Positions 1 through 9,980 of a stretch of DNA of 64,000 nt are shown here, in pieces. Origin of the DNA: Axinella damicornis (taxonomy: Eukaryota; Porifera; Demospongiae; Axinellida; Axinellidae); assembly GCA_963931865.1 (NCBI GenBank), contig OZ007518.1, positions 6,254,570 through 6,318,569 of the forward strand. The letters are read 5' to 3'. The position numbers and the translations under genes were made by a program. The notes beneath the pieces are model-generated. The model made no database searches. It worked only from the letters and a program-made list of their open reading frames with translations, and was not told where the DNA came from. Every line of letters starts with the position of its first letter. Within the stretch, counting starts at the first letter, position 1.

Positions 1-71
1 CTCCCTTATCCTCCCCTCCCTTCCCCTCTCCTCCCCTCCCCTCCCCCTCCACACCCCCTCTCCTCTCCCAC
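1..71. repeat. Pyrimidine-rich low-complexity tract
   Basis: Almost pure C/T on the plus strand, built of CTCCC-like units. It directly abuts the last recognisable EF-G codons, so it probably lies in the intron after that exon. No coding signal is seen. Confidence 0.8.
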
Positions 72-379
72 CTCACAGTAGAGTGTGAAGTACCCTTCCA
101 TGGCATCGGAGCCGCTGATGACCACTGAGATCACCACTCCCTGGAACTCAGTGGGGGCCACGTACCACTCCACTGACATGATGGGCTCCAGGACACAAGA
201 CATGGCACGGGCGAAGGCTGACATCCTTCCATGTTGTGTAAGTGGCTGCCGACTGTGTGCATGTGTGCACCAGTGAGTGTGTATGAGTGAGTGTGTACGG
301 GCCATTCATTTGTGACTGTGAAGGAGTGTCAGGAGGCACACAGCAATTCCACAACAATTTGATGTAATATTAGTTTATT

Positions 380-413
380 CAGGAGCGCATAATGACCTCA
401 TTATGCGCTCCTG
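380..413. mobile_element. 34-bp palindromic micro-element, CAGGAGC type
   Basis: Near-perfect palindrome, CAGGAGCGCATAATGA, two bases, then its complement. It is flanked on both sides by GTTTATT (373-379 and 414-420), which reads as a target-site duplication. The same end sequence recurs at about 27968-27984 and 49634-49650, and a relative is at 32305-32590. It lies in an EF-G relic intron. Confidence 0.7.
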
Positions 414-857
414 GTTTATTGCAGGCCACATTGCAATTGATTTCAGTTTGGATTCTGGCCCCATGCCGGGTGGGGGAGTTGCGATGTCAACAGTGCTGCA
501 GAATCCCTAGCAAGAAGCCACCTTCTGCAGAACTACTTTTTTGAAGTGGCAACTTCTAAACACTTTGCCTCCCTCAAGTTTGGTTTCCTACTTGAGGGAG
601 CCAGTGAAGACCAGAAATCCATACATACTCAGCTCTTAGATCATGCAAGTACAGAGGGGAAGATCTGGTACCAAATCCGCTCAAGTCAATGGTCGATCTT
701 GCTACTGTACTAAGAGGTGTAGGGTATGAAGACGGCAGACATGCAATTCTCAGATGCATTCAGTGGTGATCAGAGCCTGTACCTGTATGGTGATGCCTCT
801 CTGTCATTCCAGGTCCATGAAGTCCATAGTGGCTCCAACATTGTCCTTCCCCCTCAC

Positions 858-887
858 CTACACACACACACACACACACAACACAGG
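858..887. repeat. (AC)n microsatellite
   Basis: Short AC run that forms the polypyrimidine-like tract of the EF-G relic's second acceptor when read on the minus strand. Confidence 0.8.
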
Positions 888-1427
888 ACATGGGGTAGAA
901 TGTGATCAGCGTGAACCAATCACCAGCCAGTGACCCCACCATAGCTAGTGATTGCTGCTTCATCTCGTGCATGGAGCCTATCCTGCCAGTGTGGAACAGC
1001 ATTCTCTCTGTGAGGGTGGTGTTGCCTGAGTCAATGTGTGCTGAGATGCCAATGTTGTTGATCTTTTCCACCTCTACCTAGCCAAGATGATGACGGGGGG
1101 CAGTAAGTCAGCATGGGTAACCACATCAAAGCAGCCGTCTTCCCTCACCAGGCTTGAGCTGTACCATCTTTGGGCCAACAGCAACTGGGCCAAGAGCACC
1201 TACACACAGAATGTACATGTAGCAATCATGGCTGACACATCCCAACACGTACTTCTAGTAACAGAGGGTTGATCACGACCATGCCATGCACCCATGATCG
1301 AGTCCCCTAAGGGTTTCGTTTGTTCACGTTCATGTATACATGTATAGCTAATGAGAGGCTGTGGCAAGAGTCAAGTGCCCGCTACAACTCAATTCGGGTC
1401 CACTAGTGTTGAAAACTAGTACATAAG

Positions 1428-1538
1428 TTAATGTGGAGTGGTCCGTGATGAGCCAGGTGCATCATTTCAATGCAACGTTTCGACCCTACTTCAGGTGTGA
1501 CACACTCCACTGGCTCATCGCGGACCACTCCACATTAA
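1428..1538. repeat. Inverted-repeat element, 28-bp arms
   Basis: Arms at 1429-1456 and 1511-1538 read TTAATGTGGAGTGGTCCG... and its complement with one or two mismatches around a 54-bp loop. It looks like a small non-autonomous DNA transposon or foldback element. Confidence 0.65.
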
Positions 1539-1678
1539 CTAATGAGAGGCTGGTAATACAGTGCATGTACCAAAACACTTGATCCAGAATATGAGGTTCA
1601 ACCCGTTGGAGAATGCCTTCGTAATGGCATAAGTCCTGATCAACGTGGGGAATACACAGGTAATGACATGGTCAGACC

Positions 1679-1802
1679 TAGCCTCGTTCCCAGGCCCGAG
1701 AGAGGGAGGAGAAAGGCGGAATTCCACCGCTATTTAGCGCACGCGCAAACAGTGGAAACCAGGCCCTTTTCTCATCACCGTCTCGGGCCCGGGAACGAGG
1801 CT
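1679..1802. mobile_element. TAGCCTCG-family inverted-repeat element
   Basis: The left end TAGCCTCGTTCCCAGGCC and a matching right end form terminal inverted repeats over 124 bp. GGTCAGACC lies immediately left, and another copy is a few bases beyond the right end, so a target duplication is likely but not exact. Confidence 0.6.
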
Positions 1803-2093
1803 ATATAGGTCAGACCATGCCATCATGCCATTACGAATCCATTCTCAAGAGGATCCCCCGAGAGGTCAATCAGGACCCGTGTATCCCCTAAGACTTCGAT
1901 CAGGCCCAACGCTTCCCCCAAGAAGTTGATGAGGACCTCAAGGGGTTGAGGCCAATGCCACTACACATGCATAGATTTTCCAGGTGGGTATGGCCACGCG
2001 AGACTTTACCAGACTACATAGTTAGTGTGTGGGATCAGACTGTGCATACCCTTAGATGCTGATCTGGCCAGGAGGCGACTCTAACTTACCCTT

Positions 2094-2525
2094 CTAGCAC
2101 ACACCCTGCAAAGTGGAACACCAGCACTGGTTGAGGCTAAAAAACTCATAACACCCGCATGGCCATCTTGCGACTTCCAGGTGGACCGCGCCCCCACGCA
2201 TTTTTGCATAATTAATCGCATGTACATACCTCCGGGTCAGGGTACGTACGGGTACGTACGGGTCAAACCGCAACACGTACCGGAAGTAATTAGTTCTGCA
2301 ATCTCCGATTCGTTTACGGCTGCAGAAAAATTTCTTACATATACTTCGAGCTGAAGGGTCTCGCGTGAAAATAGCGCGGTTGAGGTGAGGTGGACGAAGT
2401 GATGGAGTACCTCGGCCAGTTGGTGGATCTGTTCGAACGTTCTGCTGTGAGCGGTTGTTGCAACTGACTCTTTGCACGAATGGGCTGAGAACCTCTCCTC
2501 TTGCCTCGTAGGGCCTCCATTGAAG
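2094..2525. repeat. Dispersed repeat, inverted copy near 30.4 kb
   Basis: Positions about 2155-2230 match 30425-30500 in the opposite orientation (for example CATGGCCATCTTGCGACTTC). A 127-codon open frame here follows the repeat and has no recognisable domain. It is annotated as repeat rather than gene. Confidence 0.5.
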
Positions 2526-3595
2526 CAGTGAAGCTTTTTACTCAGACATTGATTGGCCGAGAGCCATGACTATTGAATTCCCCGTAGTGGTCTGGGGTGG
2601 GTGTGCTTAGATTTGTCGTAAGACATAATCCTCGTTCCCAGGCCGTACCTTCAGTCTTTGATCGCTGTGGAGATGCTTCAGACACTCAGAGAATGGACCA
2701 ATTTGGTCACTAGGACATGTAGGACCAATTGTCTGGATAGACCAGCTTCTAATTCTCTTCTCTGCAGGAACGTTGCTCACTGGCTCTGTGGGGCATCTCT
2801 CGAATCAACCTCAAGAAATATGGACCATGGGCAGGTGGGCTGGTTCCAATGTGTTCATTCTGTTGCCAGTCTGTTGTCCCATCGTTGTGTTGCTATTCAG
2901 TGAATTGATTACGGATTGCTTCATTTACAGCTAGCTATAGGCAAGGGCTGAATGTGGTCATAATGAGTCGCTCTCAGGACAAACTCCAGCTAGTCGCTGA
3001 TGAGATCAGTGAGTTGGTTGGTAGTGGCTTTACCCTCATCCCCCATCCACATAATTATGTTGAATTCCCTCCCTTACTCCCCACAGTTGTGAAGTTCGGA
3101 TCATTCCTGTTGACTTCTCTGGCGGTTTTGAGATCTACCCACAGATAGCTGAACCTGCAGGACCTCGACATCGTAGTTCTTGGTGAGGGACTTTTGTCTA
3201 TGCCTGACTGATATGATATACCTCTCAGACACACCCCCTTCTTCACCCAATCCATTTGGTATGGAAACAAGGCTCTGGTTGGTTGATGATGATAGTGTTT
3301 TCTCATTCGCAGTGAACGTGCATCTGCCATTTCTGGAATTCTTTGCTGACGTACCAGGAGAAGTGAGTTGTGATATGAAACTTATTTCCTTTTTCAACAA
3401 GGGTGGAGATGATTTCTTCCAAATATCTTCACAGTGCCATTATAAAGTTGTTCAAATCAACTGTCATCCCATAGTGCAGGTGAAGTGAATGTTTGAGTGT
3501 GTCAGATGACAATCAAGATATCCTCCTCTTCCTCCCTCTCACCCTCCCAGATTATTTTATGCTGCTGCCAAAGATGGCCGATAAGTGAGTGGTTA

Positions 3596-3911
3596 TTAGA
3601 CTATAGCAGCCATACAAATCAAAGGCACCGCCTGTGGTTTATATTCCGAAGCCATGCAGCCGTGCAACAGCTGTGGGTTTATAGAAATTGGAGCATGATG
3701 ACTCAGCATTTATGGAAATTAGACCATGGCTCAGCGCATTCTGGAGTGTTGGAGTGTGCAAGGATCTCTAATTCAGGTAGCTATAGTCTAAGCCAGTTAG
3801 ACTATGCCCTTTCGTGGTTTATGGGAAATAACCACTCGAGGCTGTCTAAATAAACAGCCTCTCGTGGTTATTTCCGTAAACCACTCAAGGCCATAGTCTA
3901 ACTATAACTTG
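3596..3911 (+). mobile_element. 316-bp dispersed element, copy A
   Basis: Nearly the whole segment recurs in reverse orientation at 21705-22062 (shared stretches include CTATAGCAGCCATACAAATC and CCATAGTCTAACTATAACTT). Each copy has an internal palindrome near one end (AGACTATG...GTGGTTTA...CATAGTCT). It carries no coding capacity. Copy B has extra bases in its loop. Confidence 0.8.
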
Positions 3912-3919
3912 ACAGTGTA

Positions 3920-4080
3920 CACACACACCCTGTCCTCTCCCCTTCCGTCTTCCTCTCCTCCTCCCGTTACTTTCCCTTCCCTCCCCTTCCTTCCTCCCTC
4001 CCTCCCTCCCCCTCCTTCCTCCCTCCTTCCCTTGCTCCTGACCCCTCCCCTCCCTCCTGTCCCTCCTCCCCTCACCACAC
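3920..4080. repeat. Pyrimidine-rich (CCTT/CTCC)n tract
   Basis: About 150 bp of almost pure C/T on plus, upstream of the HSD17B12-like exon at 4104, where it could serve as an extended polypyrimidine tract. ORFs through it are compositional artefacts. Confidence 0.85.
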
Positions 4081-4737
4081 CCCCCATGCACCCCCACACA
4101 CAGAGGACGTGGTATAAACGTTAGCATCTCCTCAGCTGTGGTGGATGTCCCTGCACCGATGGTCGCTAGCTACTCCGCTGCCAAGTATGTTCATTACATG
4201 TAGTGGTTAACTAGAGCTGTAAACTGGCAGGTAATACCTTCCCAAAGCTGGATCCTTAAATCAAGGTTTTGACTAGAAGCCACATGTGGCAGACTAAGTC
4301 ATACAACTGTCATGTCTCCATTCTCCTGTAGAGGTTTGACTGCCATTTCTCTGATGCCCTGCGTAAGCAGTACAGCTCAAAGGGGATCGTCGTGCAGTTG
4401 TGTGTGTGCTGATAGTGTAGGTGAGATGTTTCTGTAACTTAATTCTCCCTCCTTCCCTACCTCCCTCCCTACCTTCTTCCCTCCCTCTCAATCTCCTTCC
4501 CTCCCGCCACCATCATATTGCATGTCAGGCCATTTGTTGTTGCTACGGCAATTAGTGGCTTTGAAAGCTACTCCCATTTCCTTCCTAAACCCAATTACAC
4601 CACTGCTGTGGCCACCATTGGCAATAGTGACTATAGAAGTCTTCACTGCAGTGTCTGATCTCCACAAACTATGTTATCACTTGACAGAGCTCAACGAGCT
4701 CTACATCCTGGTACCTAGCAGACTCTCCCACATGTGA

Positions 4738-5655
4738 ACTAAAATTGAGAGAAAGGGGGAGAGCCTGGGATATTTTGTCCGTGAGAAACGTCACGTTTAA
4801 TTGCGTGTGGGCGATCAAAACCGCAAGTCATGCCTGAATATACTATAATTCTATACCAGTGCGTGTAGTTCTTATTTGAGACTATTGTATAGCTGACAGT
4901 GCTATCACGTTGCCCAATACTACACAGCAGCCGCATTATTCCTGCTCAAAGACTCCGGAATCGCACCAGGTTCTGCGTGAGACACCAAGACGGCTGTTAC
5001 ATGACCTTGCTGAGAAGTGGCCGAATTCAACGTCAAAACGACCCGTTTCCAGGTTTGTATGAGTCGTTCTCAGCACTTAGTGTTCACATAGACTGTCAAT
5101 GCACGGCTACCGTCGATCTCTACGCAGCTAACAGTCGAGCACTGAATGAGCCAGCTTCGTGCGCCATATTTGCGGTCAGTGTGCCCACTTTCAATCTACC
5201 CTTCTCTCTACCCTGACGTCACGCACGTGATGAATTATCCCAGGCAGGCCCTCTCCCGTTTTTCCGTACTTGGAAGCAACGAAAAGCTGGGCGGGGCCTG
5301 GGAACGAGGCTACCTGGTACCCTTGCTGCTGGGATCCTTGTTGTTGGCTCGGAGTCATAACAATCAAATGGCGTGGGCAGAAGCTCGCCTATAGCCGTAA
5401 CTCTGGACCCGTCGGATTATATCCAGCAATATAGTTTGTAGAGATCAAACACTGCAGTAAGGACTTACATAGCTGTCTGTGTTTTCCAAGTGTTCCGTTC
5501 TCACCATCCCCTGGCAGCTCTACCAACTAGGCGAGCTGGGAACGAGACATAGAGCATCCACAACACCTAGTCTCGGTACCGGTGAATAGTCCTGGTGTGA
5601 ATAGTCTGGAAGACTGGCCATACATGAGTGGTTCTGACACCCACTTCAAAAGAAA
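4738..5655. other. No gene recognised
   Basis: Only a solitary TAGCCTCG-type end at about 5289-5311 (GGCCTGGGAACGAGGCTA) and a diverged one near 5525 are visible. ORFs of about 100 codons across 4900-5400 show no motif or splice context. Confidence 0.5.
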
Positions 5656-5658
5656 GGT

Positions 5659-5687
5659 GGGGGGGGGGGGGGGGGGGGGGGGGGGGG
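5659..5687 (+). repeat. 29-nt poly-G run
   Basis: An uninterrupted G homopolymer, one of four runs of 21 or more in the window (also 14891-14921, 16818-16838, 46169-46201). It could form G-quadruplexes. The true length may differ from the assembled length. Confidence 0.9.
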
Positions 5688-5710
5688 ATAATGTAGATAA
5701 GAATACCGTT

Positions 5711-5766
5711 TATTCCAAGGCGTTAAGTGTACTGCTTGCATGTAGTTTACTTAACGCCTTGGAATT
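5711..5766. repeat. 17-bp-arm hairpin
   Basis: ATTCCAAGGCGTTAAGT and its exact complement flank a 20-nt loop. It is a small foldback sequence with no evident target duplication. Confidence 0.7.
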
Positions 5767-5769
5767 AAT

Positions 5770-8180
5770 GTGCTGCAAGACCTATCATGGGTTCTACAAG
5801 ATGCTGCCTTTGAGAAAATGGGGGCACTCATGTCAGATAACTCTGGCCGTTTCATTGGACTGTATGACCTTCCTCACAAGGATCAATCTTTTCTGTGGAA
5901 GGGGTCTTTCTGACACACATGAACAGCAATTTTTGTCTAGAGCTGTACAATGCCAACGAGTGGACTCGAACCACAGGCGAGCAAGCAATAGACTTGTGTC
6001 CTGTATCTGCAAATAGAGGTGTTAACGACCCAGTCCCTGTTGATTCCCTTGTAACCATTTTCACAGTCTAGTGCTAGCCACTCTCCGCCTGGCCGGTCAA
6101 GCGGGCGGGCGGAGAAACTTCTCTGTGTGTGCATGTAACTGGCCTGGTGGAGAAGGGGCTAGCACATGGCTAGACTGCCCTTTTCGTAGTGTCAATTTGC
6201 TTCAAATGGCTGCCAAAAGAGGGATTGCCACCTTATAAGACAAACAACTTATTCTGTTTTGACTGTGGGTATTTTGGTACCCATCTATATTGGAAACCCA
6301 TACATAGTGTCTGGAGATGCCAACTTCTCCATGAATTCAATCAGCCCTATGTGGCACGTACCTTGATTGAGCTACCAGGGAATGCTGAAAAGAGTGTTAG
6401 CCAAAGATTGCAATCACTGTCTATTATATATCTGTCGTTGAGGCATGACACACGAGTCACAATACTGCATTGATCGTAAAACCCCAACATTTGAGATGAG
6501 GGAAGACTTGTCCACTGTCTGCCTGTGGTTGTGAAGAAACCTTCCCCTGCATCCCTCCCTTCCTCAGGCCTCCCTGAATGTTGGTCTCTTGACTGAATGC
6601 TGATGGTACTGAACAACAAAATTACACAACTCGACGAGGTAAGACATAGTCATGCAAGTCATCTGGAAATGAACACTGTCTACAGTATACAAACATGTTG
6701 ACCCAGCAAGCGTCTGAAGAGTGTGCATGTACACATTACTTATCCTGCAGCTGGAAAACAATTTAATGTAGTCCAACCGCAATTTTCTACCTGGATATCT
6801 ACTGATGCCTATAGGAGCACAAAAGGTGTTCAAGTCAAGAAGGTGGATTGGTGGACTAAGGTGCCTATAGTATACCCACTGTTGCCCAAGCAGCGGTGCC
6901 TCAAACTGAGCAAGCTGATACTGTCCCTAGGCACGAATACGTAGTCCCCGAGCATGAATCCTGACACCTTTTTTGTCTCCCCCCGATGGGGGGGTGGACA
7001 TGTTTCAAAGGGTGGGTGTACTATCGGTAAAACCAGTCAGCTGACCTGGGACCTGGTTGACGGCTCTAATTCCCAGACCCCTCCTCAGCTTGTTCTCATG
7101 TACTGTCAATTATTATTTTGTCTGGCTACTGGGCTGCTGTTCTCAGGCTCCAATCCCAGTGTTGGTCTTAATTCTTCGCGTTGTCAGTGTTGTCTAGGAT
7201 TTCACATTGTTTAGTCAAAGTTGCGTAGCAACCCACAAACCAGGTGGACCAGGACCAGGTGGTCCCAGCCCACACTATCCTATTTCCCGGGCCACACTAG
7301 CCTCATTCCCAGGCCATGCTACCTTCATCCCCAGATCACAAATAGCCTCTTTCCTATATCCTTGTTCCCTACTCTGTCCTCACACTGGAGGCTATCTCAT
7401 TCTCAGGTGACATTAGCCAGATTCCCAAGCTACACTTTACTAGTGTGCAGGCGGGGAATGTGGCTAGTGTTGTGCATAGGTTCACCAGTATGCTGTTTAT
7501 GCCAGCACAAACTGGTATGCTGTTTGTGCCATCACTCTTTCTGTTAACACAAACACACACACACACAACTCATGTATACACCGCATAGAATGTCACTACT
7601 ACGTATACTGGCTCAGTCACCCCATGGAGAGGAGAGAGTGAGCTCGGGAACCAGTGAAGAAGCAGATGTGTTCCACAACCACATGCTTGGAGGATCGGAT
7701 CCAAAGGAAGAATGACCATGCAGACCCTAGTTATTGCACACCTAGGGCAGAATGGGGTCTGGCGCCATGAGACTACGATCAAAGAAATACTAACTATTAT
7801 TATCATCTTTATTGAACTTGCTTCGATAATTTTTGCTGTTTGAGGCCAATCTGCACACATGTACACATCCCTACAAAAATGTAATAATCATGGCAAGATT
7901 AGAATTTCAAACACAAGATCACAAATACAAAATTACAAAAATCATAAATCTGTTCTACAAGATGATTTGTACGTGTCCACAGAGCGAGCCTGCAAGAGAC
8001 ATAAAATTTAATAATAAAATTATTAGCTTGATTGTCCGTTGTAGCCTTATAGTCTGTCCTACTGTACTCCAGCAGCTTCCCATCCTCTGTGGAAGGATCG
8101 ACGTTTATGGAGGTCTGAGGGCACAAAATTGGGTGTGGCTACTATAGCCCAAGAATGCAGCAGAACCCCTTGGCTGACAA
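5770..8180. other. Largely non-coding, transposon-end fragments
   Basis: The frame at 6189-6473 (94 codons, WLPKEGLPPYKTNN...) matches no family I know and lacks splice context, so I do not call it a gene. Around 7240-7430, CCTCATTCCCAGGC-like ends recur as a degenerate cluster. A short (AC)n run is at 7551-7567. Codons around 7880-8120 are AT-rich and featureless. Confidence 0.45.
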
Positions 8181-8560
8181 GTCTCGTACCCAGGCCCACA
8201 CGCCAAACACAGAAGTGGGCCTGGTGATACATGGCAAAATACCTGTATGTGCTGATGTCAGCAGTCATGATTTCGGGTAGGTGAAACATGTTCGTCCGTT
8301 GTCAACTACTGCATAGTAATTACATTCTTTACCGTGTGAAAACTGATATAACCGCTGTTCTAGCCTTCAACACTCACCTCTGGTCGCTCCTGGGCAAGGA
8401 CTTTCTACTTAGCCATCACCAACAGCTACCTGCCGTGTGAATTCGAGTAAGGAATGTAATCGCTTATGCAATTATGCTGACTGAGCACATACGGGAATTT
8501 TGCCATGTGTCACCAGGCCCACTTCCGCGTTCCGAGTGTAGGCCTCGGCACGAGGCTACT
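8181..8560. mobile_element. Inverted-repeat element of the 8.2 kb / 38.4 kb family
   Basis: Terminal arms of about 60 bp: 8181-8240 (CTCGTACCCAGGCCCAC..., TGGGCCTGGTGAYACATGG) pair with 8500-8558. The interior is AT-rich with a degenerate inner inverted repeat around TAATTACATTC/GAATGTAATC. A relative is at 38419-38821. GCTGACAA and GCTGACAT flank it as a 7/8 match, a possible target duplication. Confidence 0.7.
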
Positions 8561-8594
8561 AGCTGACATCATGTTACAACATAGCAGAATTACA

Positions 8595-8877
8595 TTAACC
8601 CTTTCCTGGATGAATTAATTTGCGTTTCACCATGGAAATTGAATAATTCACAGCGGCGCCGCTGTACGGCAAACTTCTTAGCAACCACTAGGTAGCTGAG
8701 CCATTTATACACATTATGATGTCATTTCTAGCCCATAGAAAAAGCGTACACGGCAATAACAGATTTATTTGACATTATCCATGAATAAGATGAGGGTCCA
8801 AAGTGTATTTTATGGATTTGTAAAGACGCACATGTACTCATGCCGGATATATCCGGCTACATCCGGGAAAGGGTTAA
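8595..8877. mobile_element. piggyBac-type MITE
   Basis: It begins TTAACCCTTTCCTGGATG and ends CATCCGGGAAAGGGTTAA. A TTAA target site next to inverted repeats starting CCC is the hallmark of piggyBac elements. It is 283 bp with no ORF, so a non-autonomous copy. A single similar end (TTAACCCTTTCCTGG) occurs at about 56187. Confidence 0.75.
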
Positions 8878-8984
8878 AGGAGTGAGGAGGAGGGAGGGAG
8901 GAAAGGTTAACCACTTGAATGAATCCGATACTAAAAGTAATGCCTGTCATGTCCTATAATCTTTGTGTCTGCTTCAACTGCAGC

Positions 8985-9125
8985 CCCTGACTCCATCTTC
9001 TTTGACTGTTACTCCCCGATTGCATCCGCCAGCTAAGATTCCAGCCCATGCCCAATGTTCTCGAGCATTCTTCGTGGAGTTTGAGGTTCAGTAAATTGAT
9101 GTACGAAGGTTGCGTATCACTAGTC
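8985..9125 (+). repeat. Dispersed repeat shared with 55.9 kb
   Basis: CCCCGATTGCATCC..., GTTCTCGARCATTCTTCG and AGGTTCAGTRAATTGA, ending CACTAGTCT, closely match 55962-56060, where the 5' part is expanded into a minisatellite. Confidence 0.7.
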
Positions 9126-9155
9126 TAGTCCCGCCCTATGAACATCCCACTTCTG

Positions 9156-9156
<1 letters not shown>

Positions 9157-9186
<30 letters not shown>

Positions 9187-9210
9187 AAAATCTTTATGTA
9201 TTGATAGTAC
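9157..9210. repeat. (AC)n with attached dispersed tail
   Basis: An AC run followed by GCTAAAATCTTTATGTATTG. The same tail follows the AC run at 15758-15842, so the microsatellite is part of a dispersed repeat unit. Confidence 0.65.
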
Positions 9211-9837
9211 CGTGTGCATATTATAGCAGGCCTACCAGAACGAATCACGGACCACTGTTGTCTCGTACAATTGTGTTCACTTGCTGACAAACCTTGAGGG
9301 GAGAGGGAGGGAGAGAGGGGAGAGAGGGAGGAGAGGGGGAGGGAGGGAGTGAGGAAGGGAGGGAGGGAGGAGAGAGGAGGGTGAGGGAAGTATGGAGACA
9401 GGGAGAGAGGAGGGAGTGAGGGAAGGGATCCCAGTACACACTGGTTGCTAAACGAGGACCAAATCTGTGTACCAAATCGGTAGCCCAGTAATGCAGAGGG
9501 GAATTGTATGAGGCGAAGGTGCATGCAGTACGAGTGCTATTAATACCACAGCAAATTACCGTAATTCTGCTATCACAGTAATCTTCATACCTTTCAGTGT
9601 AGTAATGTCATACCTCTACCTCTTACATCCTCACCTTCCACATCCTCTGGCTCCTTCTCCACTGCCTTTGCTTGATGCTCTTCTCTGTGTCTCCATACAG
9701 TCGACACCCACGTTCTCTGTTGAGGGGAACAGGTTGAATTAAATGCTGTTAAAGAGACTCAGGTCCTCATGCAAGAATTTGGGAATGTTAGAAGCACGGA
9801 TGTCACGTCACACTATCTGTTCCTGTAGGTGTGGTGT
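9211..9837. other. Purine-rich tract and unassigned sequence
   Basis: From 9296 to 9428 the plus strand is almost only A/G (GGGAGGGAGAG units). No exon is recognised elsewhere in this stretch. Confidence 0.6.

Positions 9838-9903
<66 letters not shown>
9838..9903 (+). repeat. (GT)33 microsatellite
   Basis: A long uninterrupted GT run, continuing imperfectly to about 9980. All ORFs crossing it are artefacts of the repeat. Confidence 0.95.
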
Positions 9904-9904
<1 letters not shown>

Positions 9905-9980
9905 ATGTGTGTGTGCATGCATGTGTGCATACATGTAGATGTGCATTTGAGTGTATGTACATATTATGTATGTGTGTGAA

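Larger units (their letters stand above)
72..1075 (-). pseudogene. GFM1: Mitochondrial elongation factor G relic, chimeric
   Basis: Mitochondrial EF-G moves peptidyl-tRNA during organellar translation. Three pieces read on the minus strand. Piece 1 (about 1075-958) gives the GTPase start, [18 protein letters not shown], with N where the P-loop lysine should be. Piece 2 (857-783), after an AG acceptor and before a CAG/GT donor, gives [17 protein letters not shown], then an in-frame TGA at 806-804 in place of Arg, then QRGITIQ. Piece 3 starts at 252 after an acceptor with [12 protein letters not shown] and is fused at about 220, in another frame, to C-terminal domain sequence ([24 protein letters not shown]) ending near 72. 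The whole middle of the protein, more than 500 residues, is absent. The introns show it is not a processed copy. The family assignment is confident; the nonsense codon, P-loop change and internal deletion make it non-functional. Confidence 0.85.
1076..2093. other. Non-coding stretch with two inverted-repeat elements
   Basis: No credible exon was found. It contains the hairpin at 1428-1538 and the inverted repeat at 1679-1802. Short ORFs here have no coding character. Confidence 0.5.
2768..4737 (+). pseudogene. HSD17B12: HSD17B12-like very-long-chain 3-oxoacyl-CoA / steroid reductase relic
   Basis: These ER short-chain dehydrogenases reduce 3-ketoacyl-CoA or 17-ketosteroids with NADPH. Exon-like pieces with AG/GT borders in the right order: 2768-2834 (NLKKYGPWA), 2931-3008 (NVVIMSRSQDKLQLVADEIS), 3087-3182 (RIIPVDFSGGFEIYPQIAE, then LDIVVL in another frame), 3313-3362 (LPFLEFFADVPGE), 3435-3479, 3551-3585 (MLLPKMADK), 4104-4184 (NVSISSAVVDVPAPMVASYSAAK, with the catalytic Ser and YxxxK), 4332-4396 (FSDALRKQYSSKGIVVQ) and 4529-4658 (PFVVATAIS... 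then TGA at 4656). The exon with the TGxxxGIG cofactor loop, expected between 2835 and 2930, is missing. With the frameshift in exon 3 and the terminal stop, it is most likely a pseudogene. A 316-bp repeat (3596-3911) sits in one intron. Confidence 0.78.

Noticed and set aside
2094..2477. 127-codon minus frame as a gene
   Set aside because: It starts and ends in a dispersed repeat shared with 30.4 kb and has no recognisable domain.
3909..4124. Proline-rich frame in the CCTT tract
   Set aside because: Compositional artefact of a pyrimidine tract upstream of a splice acceptor.
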